DNA from: Longimycelium tulufanense
GTDB taxonomy: Bacteria > Actinomycetota > Actinomycetes > Mycobacteriales > Pseudonocardiaceae
Length of the DNA: 64,000 nt
Assembly: GCF_014645795.1 (NCBI RefSeq)
Contig: NZ_BMMK01000006.1
Coordinates: 124,001-188,000 of the forward strand
Reading direction: 5' to 3'
The translations under genes and the position numbers were made by a program. Below are positions 31,141 to 39,969 of the stretch, in pieces (positions within the stretch are counted from its first letter, which is position 1; the number at the start of each line of letters is the position of its first letter). A model generated the notes under the pieces. It made no database searches. It was given only the letters and a program-made list of their open reading frames with translations, and was not told the DNA's origin.

Positions 31141-31166
31141 CGACGCCGACAGGAGAAAAACCCCGA

Positions 31167-32162
31167 ATGTCCTCCCGTACCGTCCTCTTCACCGGCGGGG
31201 CCGGCTTCATCGGCCTGCACGTCGTTCCCCTGTTGCTGGAGCGTGGTTACCGGGTCCGCATATTCGACAACATGTTCCGTGGCGACCGCGACCGCGTGGC
31301 GGAGCTGGCCGCCACCGGCAGGGTCGAGCTGATCGACCAGGACGTCCGCTACGGCGGAGCCGTGTACCGCGTGATGCGGGGGTGCGACCACGTCATCCAC
31401 TTCGCGGCGGTGTCGATCAACAAGAGCCAGGCCGACCCGTACGAGTCGATCGACATCAACATGGTCGGCAACCACAACGTGTTCGCCGCGGCCGCGGAAC
31501 ACCGGATCCGTCGCCTGGTGTACGCGTCCTCGGCATCGGTCTACGGAGAGCCGCGGAAGCTCCCGATGCACGAGGACGACGAGCTGAACCCGCTGACGCC
31601 CTACTGCATCGCGAAGCGGGCCGGCGAGGACCTGCTGCGCTTCTACCAGCGTCAGCGCGGACTCTCGTGGATCGCCTTGCGGTTCTTCAACGTCTACGGC
31701 CCGGGACAGAAGCCCACCGCCTACTACACGTCGGTGATCAACCACTTCGTGGCCCGCCTGCGGAACGGGCAGCCGCCGGTCATCGACGGCAGGGGCGAGC
31801 AGTCGATGGACTTCATCCACGTCCGGGACATCGCGCGCGGCGTGGTTGCCGCACTGGAGTCCGAGCGCGGCAACATGCCGATCAACCTCGGTACCGGAGT
31901 GGACACCTCGGTCGCCCAGCTGGCGAAGATCCTCATCGACGCGGTCGGGGTGGACGTGACACCGGAGTTCAACCCGCGCGACGTGCTGGTCTCCCGGCGG
32001 GCCGCGGACATCCGCCGGGCCCGGGAGGTCCTGGGCTGGCAACCAACCGTCAGCATCGAGGACGGCATGGCCGACCTCGTCCGCCGAACCCCAGCGGGTT
32101 CTCGCCGGACACCCGCACCCGATCGGCTCCCGCGAACTCCCGCACCGTCAAGCACATCGTGA
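31167..32162 (+). CDS. NAD-dependent nucleotide-sugar epimerase/dehydratase
   Basis: 331 residues, extended SDR: Rossmann motif VLFTGGAGFIGLHVVPLL, YASSASVYGE and catalytic YCIAKRAGEDLL (Tyr-x-x-x-Lys), then RFFNVYGPGQKP. It resembles UDP-glucose/GlcNAc 4-epimerases (GalE/WbpP type). ATG 31167 is preferred over an ATG overlapping the previous stop (31137) because AGGAGA lies at 31151-31156 and the SDR begins there. The C-terminus is extended by a Pro/Arg-rich tail before it overlaps the next start by four bases. Confidence 0.88.
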   Translation: MSSRTVLFTGGAGFIGLHVVPLLLERGYRVRIFDNMFRGDRDRVAELAATGRVELIDQDVRYGGAVYRVMRGCDHVIHFAAVSINKSQADPYESIDINMVGNHNVFAAAAEHRIRRLVYASSASVYGEPRKLPMHEDDELNPLTPYCIAKRAGEDLLRFYQRQRGLSWIALRFFNVYGPGQKPTAYYTSVINHFVARLRNGQPPVIDGRGEQSMDFIHVRDIARGVVAALESERGNMPINLGTGVDTSVAQLAKILIDAVGVDVTPEFNPRDVLVSRRAADIRRAREVLGWQPTVSIEDGMADLVRRTPAGSRRTPAPDRLPRTPAPSSTS

Positions 32163-32635
32163 TCGGTCACGGGAACCTCCAGCCAGAAGTGGATCACGGT
32201 ATCCCGGCCAACCCGTACAACCCGCACGCCTGGATCATCGGGGAGCCCAGTATCGGGCCCGGTACCTGGGTGGGGGCGTTCACCGTGCTCGACGGCTCGG
32301 GCGGGCTGGCCATCGGCGCGGGGTGCGACATCAGTTGCGGGGTGCACATCTACACGCACAGCACGGTCCGGCGCTGTGTCACCGGCCGGGCCTGCCCCGA
32401 GGTCGACCGCGCGCCCGTCCGTATCGGCGACCGGGTCTTCCTCGGGGCCCACGCCGTTGTCCTGATGGGAGTGACGATCGGCGACCAGGCGGTCGTCGGT
32501 GCCGGCGCGGTCGTCTGCTCCGACATTCCTGCCCGCACGTTGGCCGTCGGGGTGCCGGCACGGCCCACCGCGCGGGTCGTCGTCGACGGGTCCGAGGTGC
32601 GCTTCGAACCCCTGCACACAGCCGTCTTCAGCTAG
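32159..32635 (+). CDS. left-handed beta-helix acyltransferase
   Basis: 158 residues made of hexapeptide repeats (IGPGTWVGAFTVLD, AIGAGCDISCGVHIYTH, RIGDRVFLGAHAVVLMGVTI), the LbH fold of sugar O/N-acetyltransferases such as WbbJ/Maa or PglD relatives. A catalytic-type His lies in HIYTHSTVRR. The GTG at 32159 overlaps the epimerase stop (GTGA). Presumably acetylates a hydroxyl or amino group on the sugar made by this cluster; donor acetyl-CoA is assumed from the family. Confidence 0.85.
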   Translation: MIGHGNLQPEVDHGIPANPYNPHAWIIGEPSIGPGTWVGAFTVLDGSGGLAIGAGCDISCGVHIYTHSTVRRCVTGRACPEVDRAPVRIGDRVFLGAHAVVLMGVTIGDQAVVGAGAVVCSDIPARTLAVGVPARPTARVVVDGSEVRFEPLHTAVFS

Positions 32636-32646
32636 GAGAGCCCCAG

Positions 32647-33837
32647 GTGCGGATCGCGGTCGTCAACAACTTCTTCCCGCCCCGGCCGGGCGGCAGCTCC
32701 CACCTCTCCGAGGCGCTGGCTCGTGGTTATGCCGCGGCCGGGCACGAGGTGCTGGTACTGACCGCCGGCTACCGGGACTGTCCGGACGTCGAGGCCCGGG
32801 ACGGGTTGCGGATCGTCCGCCTGCCGTCGTGGACCCTGCCCCGGACCAAGCTCGCGGTCAACTTCGACATCGCCTACACGTTGCGCCCCTCCCTGCCCCG
32901 GCAGGTCCGTCGGGTGTTGGACGACTTCGGCCCGGATGTGGTGCACCAGCACGGCCAGTTCTTCGACCTGACCTGGGTCACCGGCTGGTGGGCGCGGCGC
33001 CGCGGGGTGCCGGTGCTGCTCAGCGTCCACACCAGGATGGAGAGCCCGAAGCCGTTGTACCAGAAAGCTTTCCGGCTCGGTGACGGCCTGCTCGTGCACC
33101 CGATCCTGCAACGCTACCGGCCCAGGTTCGTGGTCATGGACAGCATCATGGACGCCTATATCCGCGCGCGGTACCGGGACGCCATCCGCGCCCTGCACTA
33201 CATTCCGGTCGGCGTGGATCCGAAGGGGGTCTCCGCCGGGAACGCGAAGCTGGTGCGGGAACGGCACGGTCTGGGCGACGCACCGCTGATCGTCTCACTC
33301 GGGCACGTGATCCCGCAGCGGGCACGGCTGCCACTGGTGCGGGCGTTGCCGGCCATCCTGCGCCAGGTCCCGGACCTGCGTGTGCTCGTGGTGGGCGGCG
33401 TCTACTACGACGAGTTCCTCCAGCTCGCCGAGCAACTCGGGGTTCGGGAGGCGATCGTGCCGGTCGGCGCGGTGCCACGCGCCGAGGTGCCGCACTACCT
33501 GGCCACGGCCGCGCTGGAGGTACACGACCTCGAGGGATGTGGGCTGGGCACGGCGAGCCTGGAAAGCATGGCCGCCGGGGTTCCGGTGGTCGCCGCCGTG
33601 CGGGCGGACAACTTTCCCGGCATCGATCTGGTGGACCGCAAGCACCTGTTCCAGGTGCCGCTCGGTGATGACCTCGCCCTGGCGGAGACCATCATCGAGA
33701 TCGTCCGGGACCCGGAGGGTGCTCGCGCCCAGGTCGCCGAGCACGCCCAGCAGCTCATCAAGGAACGGTTCACGCTGGACGCCGTAGTGGACCAGCACCT
33801 TGCGGTCTTCGCGGAGATGGTGGGGGTGGGCCGGTGA
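32647..33837 (+). CDS. GT4-family glycosyltransferase
   Basis: 396 residues, GT-B fold: RIAVVNNFFPPRPGGSSHLS N-terminal start, VVHQHGQFFDL, and the C-terminal donor site VPVVAAVRADNFPGIDLV after the DLEGCGLGTASLESMAAG segment (variant of the GT4 E-x7-E motif region). Transfers a sugar from a nucleotide donor, at the cytosolic face, to a lipid-linked or small-molecule acceptor. AGGAGAG lies 7 bases before GTG 32647. Overlaps the ATP-grasp gene by four bases. Acceptor and donor unknown. Confidence 0.88.
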   Translation: MRIAVVNNFFPPRPGGSSHLSEALARGYAAAGHEVLVLTAGYRDCPDVEARDGLRIVRLPSWTLPRTKLAVNFDIAYTLRPSLPRQVRRVLDDFGPDVVHQHGQFFDLTWVTGWWARRRGVPVLLSVHTRMESPKPLYQKAFRLGDGLLVHPILQRYRPRFVVMDSIMDAYIRARYRDAIRALHYIPVGVDPKGVSAGNAKLVRERHGLGDAPLIVSLGHVIPQRARLPLVRALPAILRQVPDLRVLVVGGVYYDEFLQLAEQLGVREAIVPVGAVPRAEVPHYLATAALEVHDLEGCGLGTASLESMAAGVPVVAAVRADNFPGIDLVDRKHLFQVPLGDDLALAETIIEIVRDPEGARAQVAEHAQQLIKERFTLDAVVDQHLAVFAEMVGVGR

Positions 33838-34895
33838 GTACGCGACCCATCACGGTCCTGGCCACGAGCGTGGGCAACGACGGTTTCCCGTCGGTTCTGG
33901 AGGCGTTGAAGGGAACCGGGGAACGCGAGGTGACAGTCGTCGGTGTGGACGTCCGCGAGTCCGCCCCCGGCCTGTACCTCGCCGACCATGCAGCACTCGT
34001 ACCGCAGCGGAACCAGCCCGACGCACTGATCGCGGCGATCCTGGGACTGGCCGGGCAGTACCGGGTCGATGTTCTGCTGCCACTGTCGACCGAGGATCAG
34101 CCGTTCTACGCCCGATGGGCACCTTTCTTCACCGAGCACGGGATCGTGACCGCGACGTCCGCCCCGGAGGCGCTGGGTGTCGCGAACGACAAGCTGGCAC
34201 TGCTGGAGATGTGTCGCCCGGCCGGGATTCCGTGCCCGCGCTATGTGCCGGTACGGAGCCTGCGACAAGTCGAGGCGGGTGCCGTGGCGCTCGGCTGGCC
34301 GGAGCGTCCGTTCGTGTTCAAGCTGAACCACGGAGCGGGCGCGTCCGGGGTCAAGATCGTCGATCCGAAGCACGGTCGCATGGCGCGCCTGTTCGACCGC
34401 GACAACCTACGAATCCGTTACGACGACCTCCTCAACGGTCTGGTCGAGCTCGAGGAGTTACCTCCCGCACACCTCGCGGAGTACCTGCCCGGCGAGGAGT
34501 ACAGCGTCGACGTGCTGTGCGACCGGGGCCGACCGCTGTCCACCGTGGTCCGGCATCGGCTCTCCACCCACTACGGCCTCGCCACCCACGCCGTCGTGGT
34601 GGAGCGACCCGATGTGGCCGCGGTGGCCGAAGACCTGGTGCGCCTGCTCGGCCTCAGTTACGTGGTCAACGTGCAGCTACGCTGCGACGCATCCGGGGTG
34701 CCTCGGTTGATGGAGGTCAACCCGCGCATCCCGGGCACGATCGGACTGTCCGTGGCCGCCGGGGTGAACATGCCCTATCTGGCCGTCAAGCATGCACTCG
34801 GCGAGGGTTTCGTCGTTCCCCAGCCCAAGATTGGCACGGAGCTGGTGCGCACCTGGCGCACGGTCCTGCCGGACAAGCGAATCGAGCAATGGTGA
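33834..34895 (+). CDS. ATP-grasp ligase, CarB/PylC-like
   Basis: 353 residues. Pre-ATP-grasp Rossmann part (about 1-100), then the ATP-grasp core: NDKLALLEMCRPAGIPCPRY, FVFKLNHGAGASGVKIV (nucleotide loop), HLAEYLPGEEYSVDVL and the metal-binding MEVNPRIPGTIGLS. Such enzymes form amide or related bonds through acyl-phosphate intermediates. Lying between a GT4 and a HAD/deacetylase pair, it probably joins an amino acid or other acyl group to an amino sugar of this glycan (inference). GTG 33834 overlaps the GT4 stop. Confidence 0.85.
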   Translation: MSTRPITVLATSVGNDGFPSVLEALKGTGEREVTVVGVDVRESAPGLYLADHAALVPQRNQPDALIAAILGLAGQYRVDVLLPLSTEDQPFYARWAPFFTEHGIVTATSAPEALGVANDKLALLEMCRPAGIPCPRYVPVRSLRQVEAGAVALGWPERPFVFKLNHGAGASGVKIVDPKHGRMARLFDRDNLRIRYDDLLNGLVELEELPPAHLAEYLPGEEYSVDVLCDRGRPLSTVVRHRLSTHYGLATHAVVVERPDVAAVAEDLVRLLGLSYVVNVQLRCDASGVPRLMEVNPRIPGTIGLSVAAGVNMPYLAVKHALGEGFVVPQPKIGTELVRTWRTVLPDKRIEQW

Positions 34896-35503
34896 TTGCG
34901 GCACTTTTCGATCTCGACGGCACGCTCGTGGATCTCGGGGCACCTGCGGACGATTTGGCGGAGCTGAGGGCGCGGCTGCGTGCCCTCGCCGAGGCCGAGG
35001 GGGTGCTCCTACACCACTTCGGGATCTTTCCGATGTACCGGGCGCTGTGCGCGGCCGGACGCGGTGCGGCCGGGGCGCGTACGCTGATCGACTCCTACGA
35101 GGTGCGATGGGCCCGCTCCACGGCCCGCCCGCTGGTCCGTCCTGACCTGCTCGCGGCCCCGATCCGACTGGTGACCAGCAATGGTCGTGCCTGCGTGCAG
35201 GCCCTCCGCGCGGAGGGCCTGCTTCCCGGAGGGGACGGGCGGGACGTCACCCGGGACGAATGTGCGGACCTCAAGCCGTCCGCCGATCCCCTGCTGCGGG
35301 CGGTTTTCGGGCTCCCCGCGGATGTTTCCCTGCCGTTCGTCGGGGATGGTCGGGTGGACCGGCAGGCCGTCGACGCCTATCTGGTCAGCGGTGGCCGTCC
35401 ACCCCTGCGGTTCGTGCCGGTCGCCCCTGGCACCGGCTCCCCGGAGCCGGTGCGTTCCGCGGATGAGTTGCTCGCCGAGTTGGGAGGTGTGCCGTGCCGA
35501 TGA
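34889..35503 (+). CDS. HAD-superfamily hydrolase
   Basis: 204 residues. HAD motif I is AALFDLDGTLVDLG; a threonine/serine motif II lies in IRLVTSNGRACVQAL; a lysine (DECADLKPSADPLL) supports motif III and FVGDGRVDRQAVDAY is motif IV. Phosphoglycolate-phosphatase-like sugar-phosphate phosphatase, or a regulator, in the glycan pathway. The start is ATG 34889 or GTG 34892; the latter would give a GTGA overlap with the ATP-grasp gene like the other junctions in this operon. Confidence 0.85.
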   Translation: MVIAALFDLDGTLVDLGAPADDLAELRARLRALAEAEGVLLHHFGIFPMYRALCAAGRGAAGARTLIDSYEVRWARSTARPLVRPDLLAAPIRLVTSNGRACVQALRAEGLLPGGDGRDVTRDECADLKPSADPLLRAVFGLPADVSLPFVGDGRVDRQAVDAYLVSGGRPPLRFVPVAPGTGSPEPVRSADELLAELGGVPCR

Positions 35504-36306
35504 CGGCTCCCTGGGGGCACCTGGTCACGGAACGACGGTTCTCGCTCACCGCCGACCAGGACTGGGCGCCGGAGTGGGCGACGCGGGCGCTTCTCGACTG
35601 GGCTCATGCCGCCAATCTGCCGTTGCACGTGTTTCAGACCAATCCCTCCCCGGCGCTGGACGAGGCGGCGAGAGCCGGCGCGATCACCCGTGGCTGGCAC
35701 CCGAACTTCGCTCCGGGCTCCTCCCACGGTTCCGATCCACGAGCGGTGGTGGCGCACTTGGCCGGCTTCCTCCCCGGGGTTCGGACCGTCCGCTCGCACG
35801 GGTTCAGCGAGAGCTATCAGGCGTGGCTTGCCCTGGCCGATGCCGGGATCCGCTTCGACTCGCAGTTCCCCTCGGCGTTCTCCGGTCATCTGCTGCCGAT
35901 GGTCCACGCCAGCGGCATCGTGCGGTTGCCCGTGTGGTTCGAGGACGACGTGTGGATGCGACTGTTTCCCGGGGCCGGAGAGATTTCCCCGATACGGCGG
36001 ACCCTCGCGTGCCCGGGCCTGAAGATCCTCAACGTGCACCCGGTCCACATCGCGCTGAACAGTCCGAGGATGACTTTCTACGACACGCGTCGGGAGGCAA
36101 TCTACAACGGGGACGGTCCGCTGGCGGCGCATCCCGGCTTCGGCGTGCGGGACGCGGTCGAGGCGGTCGTTGCCGCCGCTCGGAACGATGGTGCGGACTG
36201 GTACTCGTTCGAGGACCTGTGTGACGAGGTCGCGCGGCTGGTCGCCGCGAGTGAGGAGCTTCAGGCGACCGCGCCCGTCCTGGCTCCGCCGACCGCGGCC
36301 GGCTGA
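35494..36306 (+). CDS. WbmS-like polysaccharide deacetylase
   Basis: 270 residues. Metal-site-like acidic and His motifs in order: RFSLTADQDWAPEWATRA, GWHPNFAPGSSHGSDPRA, TVRSHGFSESYQ and LKILNVHPVHIALNSPRM. This matches the WbmS family, named from the Bordetella O-antigen locus, a divergent polysaccharide-deacetylase (NodB-type TIM-barrel) group. It could remove an acetyl or formyl group from an amino-sugar intermediate. Overlaps the HAD gene; GTG 35494 follows GGGAGG by 6 bases, while ATG 35500 would give an ATGA overlap. End of the plus-strand part of the operon. Confidence 0.8.
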   Translation: MPMTAPWGHLVTERRFSLTADQDWAPEWATRALLDWAHAANLPLHVFQTNPSPALDEAARAGAITRGWHPNFAPGSSHGSDPRAVVAHLAGFLPGVRTVRSHGFSESYQAWLALADAGIRFDSQFPSAFSGHLLPMVHASGIVRLPVWFEDDVWMRLFPGAGEISPIRRTLACPGLKILNVHPVHIALNSPRMTFYDTRREAIYNGDGPLAAHPGFGVRDAVEAVVAAARNDGADWYSFEDLCDEVARLVAASEELQATAPVLAPPTAAG

Positions 36307-36349
36307 CCACGACTCGACTCGGGCGCGTGCCGACGGTACTTGTACACGA

Positions 36350-37387
36350 TCAGTACACGCCAATGCCTTCCGGAGCCTGCGTGCGGACCCCGGATCGCGC
36401 ACGTTCGGACGTCCATACGGCGCTTTCCCGGAGGCGAGCTACCACACGGTGCGCCGGCAGGATGCGACGGCGTTCCGTCGTCGCGTCCAGCCGGCCCCAC
36501 AGCACACCGAGGAACCGGTCGAGCTGGCTGGCCAAAGGCTCCCGCGAGGACACCAGCTCCGGGATCTCGATGACGGCCTGCTGCCGGTAACCGAGCCCGT
36601 CCGGGCTGACGGCCTCGTGCGAGACGTGCCGGTAGAGCGTGACGTCCCGGCGTAGCAGGTCGATCTCCACCAGCCGGCCCACCTCATGGATCACCAGCGA
36701 CCGGACCTTGCGCTGGCCGATCCGGCTGGCCGAGACGGTCGCGAGTGCGCCGTCGGCAAAGGACAGGACGGCCTCGGCCACGTCCTCCGCCTCCGATCCG
36801 GACAGCGGATGGAAGTAGCCGAACGTGCCCTGCACCATGGCGGGCTCGACACCGCCGAACACCTGGATCGCCAGGTCGACGTCGTGCACGAGCAGATCCC
36901 ATGCCACGCCGGTGCGGATCCGTGGCGCATACGGCGAGTGCCGGACGGCGCTGACGTGCACCGGTTCGCGGAGCAGGGGTAGCGCGGTCAGCACGGCCGG
37001 GTTGTAGCGCTCCAGGAACCCGCACATCAGGGGCACGTCCCGGCGCTCGGCCAGCCGCACGACGTCCTCGGTCAACACCAGGTCGGCGCACACGGGTTTC
37101 TCGACGAGGAGCGGGATGTCGTGCTCGAGCACGTGCTGGGCCAGCTCGTGGTGCGTTTCGGTCGACGACGCCAGCACCACGGCCTCGACCTGGTCGAGCA
37201 GATCGATCTCGGGGAACCAGGGCACGCCGAAGCGCTCCGCCAGTGCCCGACCGACCACCGGAGACGGGTCGACGACCGCGGCGAGGTCGGCCTGCGTCGA
37301 CTGGGCGATCACGCGCGCGTGCAGGGACCCCATCGAACCGCAGCCCACCAGCAGAACCCTGGCTCTGGCGCCGTTGCCGCTCCTCAT
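36350..37387 (-). CDS. Gfo/Idh/MocA-family sugar dehydrogenase
   Basis: 345 residues. NAD(P)-binding ARVLLVGCGSMGSLHARVIA, LLVEKPVCADL (EKP motif lysine) and WDLLVHDVDLAIQ (catalytic His/Asp region). WlbA/WbpB-type members oxidise the C3 hydroxyl of nucleotide-uronic acids to the keto sugar that a DegT aminotransferase then aminates; the gene directly upstream is such an aminotransferase, sharing a four-base start-stop overlap. This pairing points to a 3-amino sugar. It is convergent with the WbmS-like gene and separated from it by 43 bases. Confidence 0.88.
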   Translation of the reverse strand: MRSGNGARARVLLVGCGSMGSLHARVIAQSTQADLAAVVDPSPVVGRALAERFGVPWFPEIDLLDQVEAVVLASSTETHHELAQHVLEHDIPLLVEKPVCADLVLTEDVVRLAERRDVPLMCGFLERYNPAVLTALPLLREPVHVSAVRHSPYAPRIRTGVAWDLLVHDVDLAIQVFGGVEPAMVQGTFGYFHPLSGSEAEDVAEAVLSFADGALATVSASRIGQRKVRSLVIHEVGRLVEIDLLRRDVTLYRHVSHEAVSPDGLGYRQQAVIEIPELVSSREPLASQLDRFLGVLWGRLDATTERRRILPAHRVVARLRESAVWTSERARSGVRTQAPEGIGVY

Positions 37388-38481
37388 GCGGCGAATACCT
37401 CACGCACGGCGGCGATCACGGTATCGACATCCGCGTGGCTGAGCGCGGTGTGCACGGGTATGGACAAGCACTGCCGGGCAACTCTCGCCGCCACCGGCAC
37501 CTCCGCCGCAATGACATTGGGATGTTCTCGGTAGCACGGGTGATCGAAGACCACCCGGGGGTAGTAGACGCCGCTGCCGACGCCCAGCTCGGCGAGCCTG
37601 GCAGCCAGCTCGTCCCGCGTCACCGGGGCGTCGTTGGTGACCAGGACGGTGTACTGGTGCCAGACGTGGGAGCGGCCGGGCAGCTCGCGGGGAACCCGTA
37701 GGCCCGGCAGCTCGGCGAGTCCGGCGCTGAGCCGGGCGGCATTCTCCTTCCGTTGCGCCACGAGGCGTGGAAGTCGTTCCAGCTGTGGGATGGCGACGGC
37801 GGCGTGCAGGTCGGTCAGTCGGTAGTTGTACCCCGCAAGCTCGTACCGGTAGCGCTGCCGCATGCCCTGGTTGCGCAGCAGGCGGAGATGTTCGGCGAGC
37901 GCGTCGTCGTCCGTGGTGATCGCGCCGCCCTCCGCGGAGGTGACGTTCTTGGTGGCGTAGAAGGAGAAACAACCGGTTCCGAAGTCCCCCACGGGACGGC
38001 CCTGGAAGGTCGCGCCGTGCGCCTGGGAAGCGTCCTCGACCAGGTGCAGACCGTGCTCGTCGGCGACCGCTTCGATCTTACCCATGTCGGCGGACTGGCC
38101 GTAGAGGTGAACAGGGAGCAGCGCCGCGGTGTTCGGGCCGATGGCGGCCGCCATCGCGTCCGGGTCCACGCAGAAGTCGTCCTCGCGAATGTCGGCGAAC
38201 CGCGCGGTGGCCCCGGTTCCCAGGATCGCGTTGAGGGTGGCGACGAACGTGAACGGGGAGGTCACCACCTCGTCACCGGGGCCCAGACCGAGCGCCTGCA
38301 ACGCCGCGGCCAGCGCGACCGTGCCGTTGGCGACGGCGACCGCGTGCCGGGTGCCGGCCATCTCGGCGACCGCCGCCTCGAAACGTTCGACCATCGGGCC
38401 CTGGGCGAGGATGCCGGAGCGGAGCACCGCCAGGACGTGGGGCTCGGAGTCCCGGACGTCCACCGCCGTGATTGGGATCAT
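37384..38481 (-). CDS. DegT/WbpE-type sugar aminotransferase
   Basis: 365 residues. PLP motifs: VVTSPFTFVATLNAIL, LVEDASQAHGATFQGRPVG and SFYATKNVTSAEGGAIT (Schiff-base Lys). It resembles WbpE/WlbC-type 3-aminotransferases that follow Gfo/Idh dehydrogenases in 2,3-diamino-sugar pathways. ATG 38481 (MIPITAVDV) fits the family N-terminus; an in-frame earlier start would add about 31 unrelated residues. Together with the dehydrogenase it forms a two-gene unit opposite to the flanking genes. Confidence 0.9.
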   Translation of the reverse strand: MIPITAVDVRDSEPHVLAVLRSGILAQGPMVERFEAAVAEMAGTRHAVAVANGTVALAAALQALGLGPGDEVVTSPFTFVATLNAILGTGATARFADIREDDFCVDPDAMAAAIGPNTAALLPVHLYGQSADMGKIEAVADEHGLHLVEDASQAHGATFQGRPVGDFGTGCFSFYATKNVTSAEGGAITTDDDALAEHLRLLRNQGMRQRYRYELAGYNYRLTDLHAAVAIPQLERLPRLVAQRKENAARLSAGLAELPGLRVPRELPGRSHVWHQYTVLVTNDAPVTRDELAARLAELGVGSGVYYPRVVFDHPCYREHPNVIAAEVPVAARVARQCLSIPVHTALSHADVDTVIAAVREVFAA

Positions 38482-38790
38482 GTTCGTTCGCTTCCAGCAG
38501 GGGGCCGCCGACAGGGGTGGCCGGCGCGCGCCGGCACCGAACGATTCGCGCACGGTACGCGACCGATCGACCACGGAAGGTTAGTCAGTCGAGGCGACCT
38601 TCTCCGCAAGCTCCATCCGAACGGGCGACAATCGGGTCCTGTTTTCGCAGTTCATCGGGCATCTGGACCTGCTGCGGGCCGGTTTTGGGCCTCGGCTACA
38701 TTGCCGAGCCCGGGACAACCGGCCTACGTCACCCCAGATCGCGTGCCTGTTGCGGTGGTTCGCGCCGGGGTGGCTGAAGCGGAGGATCCG
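38482..38790. promoter_or_regulatory. divergent intergenic region with a 16-bp palindrome
   Basis: It separates the minus-strand aminotransferase/dehydrogenase pair from the plus-strand membrane-protein/acyltransferase pair, so it should hold both promoters. A perfect palindrome GCCGGCGCGCGCCGGC is at 38520-38535, but such CG-only palindromes arise easily at this GC content. Confidence 0.35.
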
Positions 38791-39969
38791 TTGACGATCG
38801 AACAGGCAGTCCTGCCTCGGCCGGCGTACGGCCGCACCGCGCCCCCGGGCGCGGCCAGCCCGGTTTCCGGCGCACTCGCGGTCGTTCCGGCGTCAGGTGA
38901 CCTCTCCACCGCCACCCCCGCACTCACCACGGAGGTAGCCGACTCGGGCACGGCGTCGGCGCGTGCCCGGGAAGCGGCCGACACGGTCGGGCCGGAGGGC
39001 GCCTCCGCCGGGAAGGCGGGTGTCCTGCTGCGACGCGGCCTGCTCGTCCTGGTCCTCGCCGGGGCGGCGTGGGCGCTGGTCGCCCACTGGCACCAGGTGT
39101 GGGCGACCGTGCTCGCCGTACCGGGCCCGGCGCTGGTCGCGAGCATGCTCGCGCTGCTCGCCGGCCTGGTCGCCGGCACCGTCAGCTGGCGGGTCGTGGT
39201 CGACGACCTGGGTGAGCCGGTGGGCACGTTCCGGGGTGCGCAGATCATGCTCGTCGGCCAGCTCGGCAAGTACGTGCCCGGCTCGGTGTGGGCCTACCTG
39301 CTGCAGATGGAGCTGGGCCGGGCGGTGGGGCTGCCCAGGGCGCGGATCTTCACCGCTTCGTTGCTGCACGTGGGTATCGGTGTGGTGGGCTCGCTGGTGC
39401 TCGGCCTGCTGGCCCTGCCCGTGGCGCTGACCGACCATCCCGAGACGCTCTGGCTTTTCCTGCTGCTCCCGGTGGGGCTGGCGGCGTTGCATCCGAGGGT
39501 GTTGAGCTGGGGTGCGTCGCGGGTGTTGCGGCTGCTCCGCCGATCCCCGCTCGAGCGTCCACTCCAGTGGCCAGTGGTGCTGCGCGCACTGGGCCTGGTC
39601 TTGTTGTCCTACACGCTGTTCGGGCTGCATCTGTGGTTGCTCGCCACGTCGCTGGGTGCGCGGGGATGGTCTGGGCTGACCGTGTGCATCGGCGCGATGG
39701 CGATGGGCTTGGTTGTGGGGATGTTCGCCTTCTTGCTGCCCTCCGGTTTGGGCGCGCGGGAGGCGGTTGTGGTCGCCGCGTTGCTGGCGAGCGGGATGTC
39801 GGTGGTCGAGGCGGGCGCGTTCGCGGCGTTGTCACGGATGATGTTCACCGTGGCTGACCTGGCCATGGCGGGCGGTGCCGCGTTGCTGGCGCGGTGGCGG
39901 GCGCCCGCTCCGGTTTCTTCCGTGCCCGCTTCTTCCGTTGCTGCCTCGCCGGTTCAGGGGACGGCGTGA
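38791..39969 (+). CDS. LPG-synthase-TM/flippase-like membrane protein (UPF0104)
   Basis: 392 residues. After a variable Pro/Ala-rich N-terminus (about 1-85) come about eight transmembrane helices with family signatures IMLVGQLGKYVPGSVWAYLLQ and GLGAREAVVVAALLASGMS. The family is the membrane half of MprF and related proteins, several of which move or help display lipid-linked molecules; here a flippase-like role for the cluster's lipid-linked sugar is plausible. TTG 38791 is chosen: GGAGG at 38781-38785. GTG 38770 is also in frame. Overlaps the next gene's start by four bases (GTGA). Confidence 0.82.
   Translation: MTIEQAVLPRPAYGRTAPPGAASPVSGALAVVPASGDLSTATPALTTEVADSGTASARAREAADTVGPEGASAGKAGVLLRRGLLVLVLAGAAWALVAHWHQVWATVLAVPGPALVASMLALLAGLVAGTVSWRVVVDDLGEPVGTFRGAQIMLVGQLGKYVPGSVWAYLLQMELGRAVGLPRARIFTASLLHVGIGVVGSLVLGLLALPVALTDHPETLWLFLLLPVGLAALHPRVLSWGASRVLRLLRRSPLERPLQWPVVLRALGLVLLSYTLFGLHLWLLATSLGARGWSGLTVCIGAMAMGLVVGMFAFLLPSGLGAREAVVVAALLASGMSVVEAGAFAALSRMMFTVADLAMAGGAALLARWRAPAPVSSVPASSVAASPVQGTA

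Noticed and set aside
38520-38535. 16-bp palindrome GCCGGCGCGCGCCGGC as a strong operator
   Set aside because: Only C and G; such palindromes are expected at this base composition, so it is kept only as a remark.
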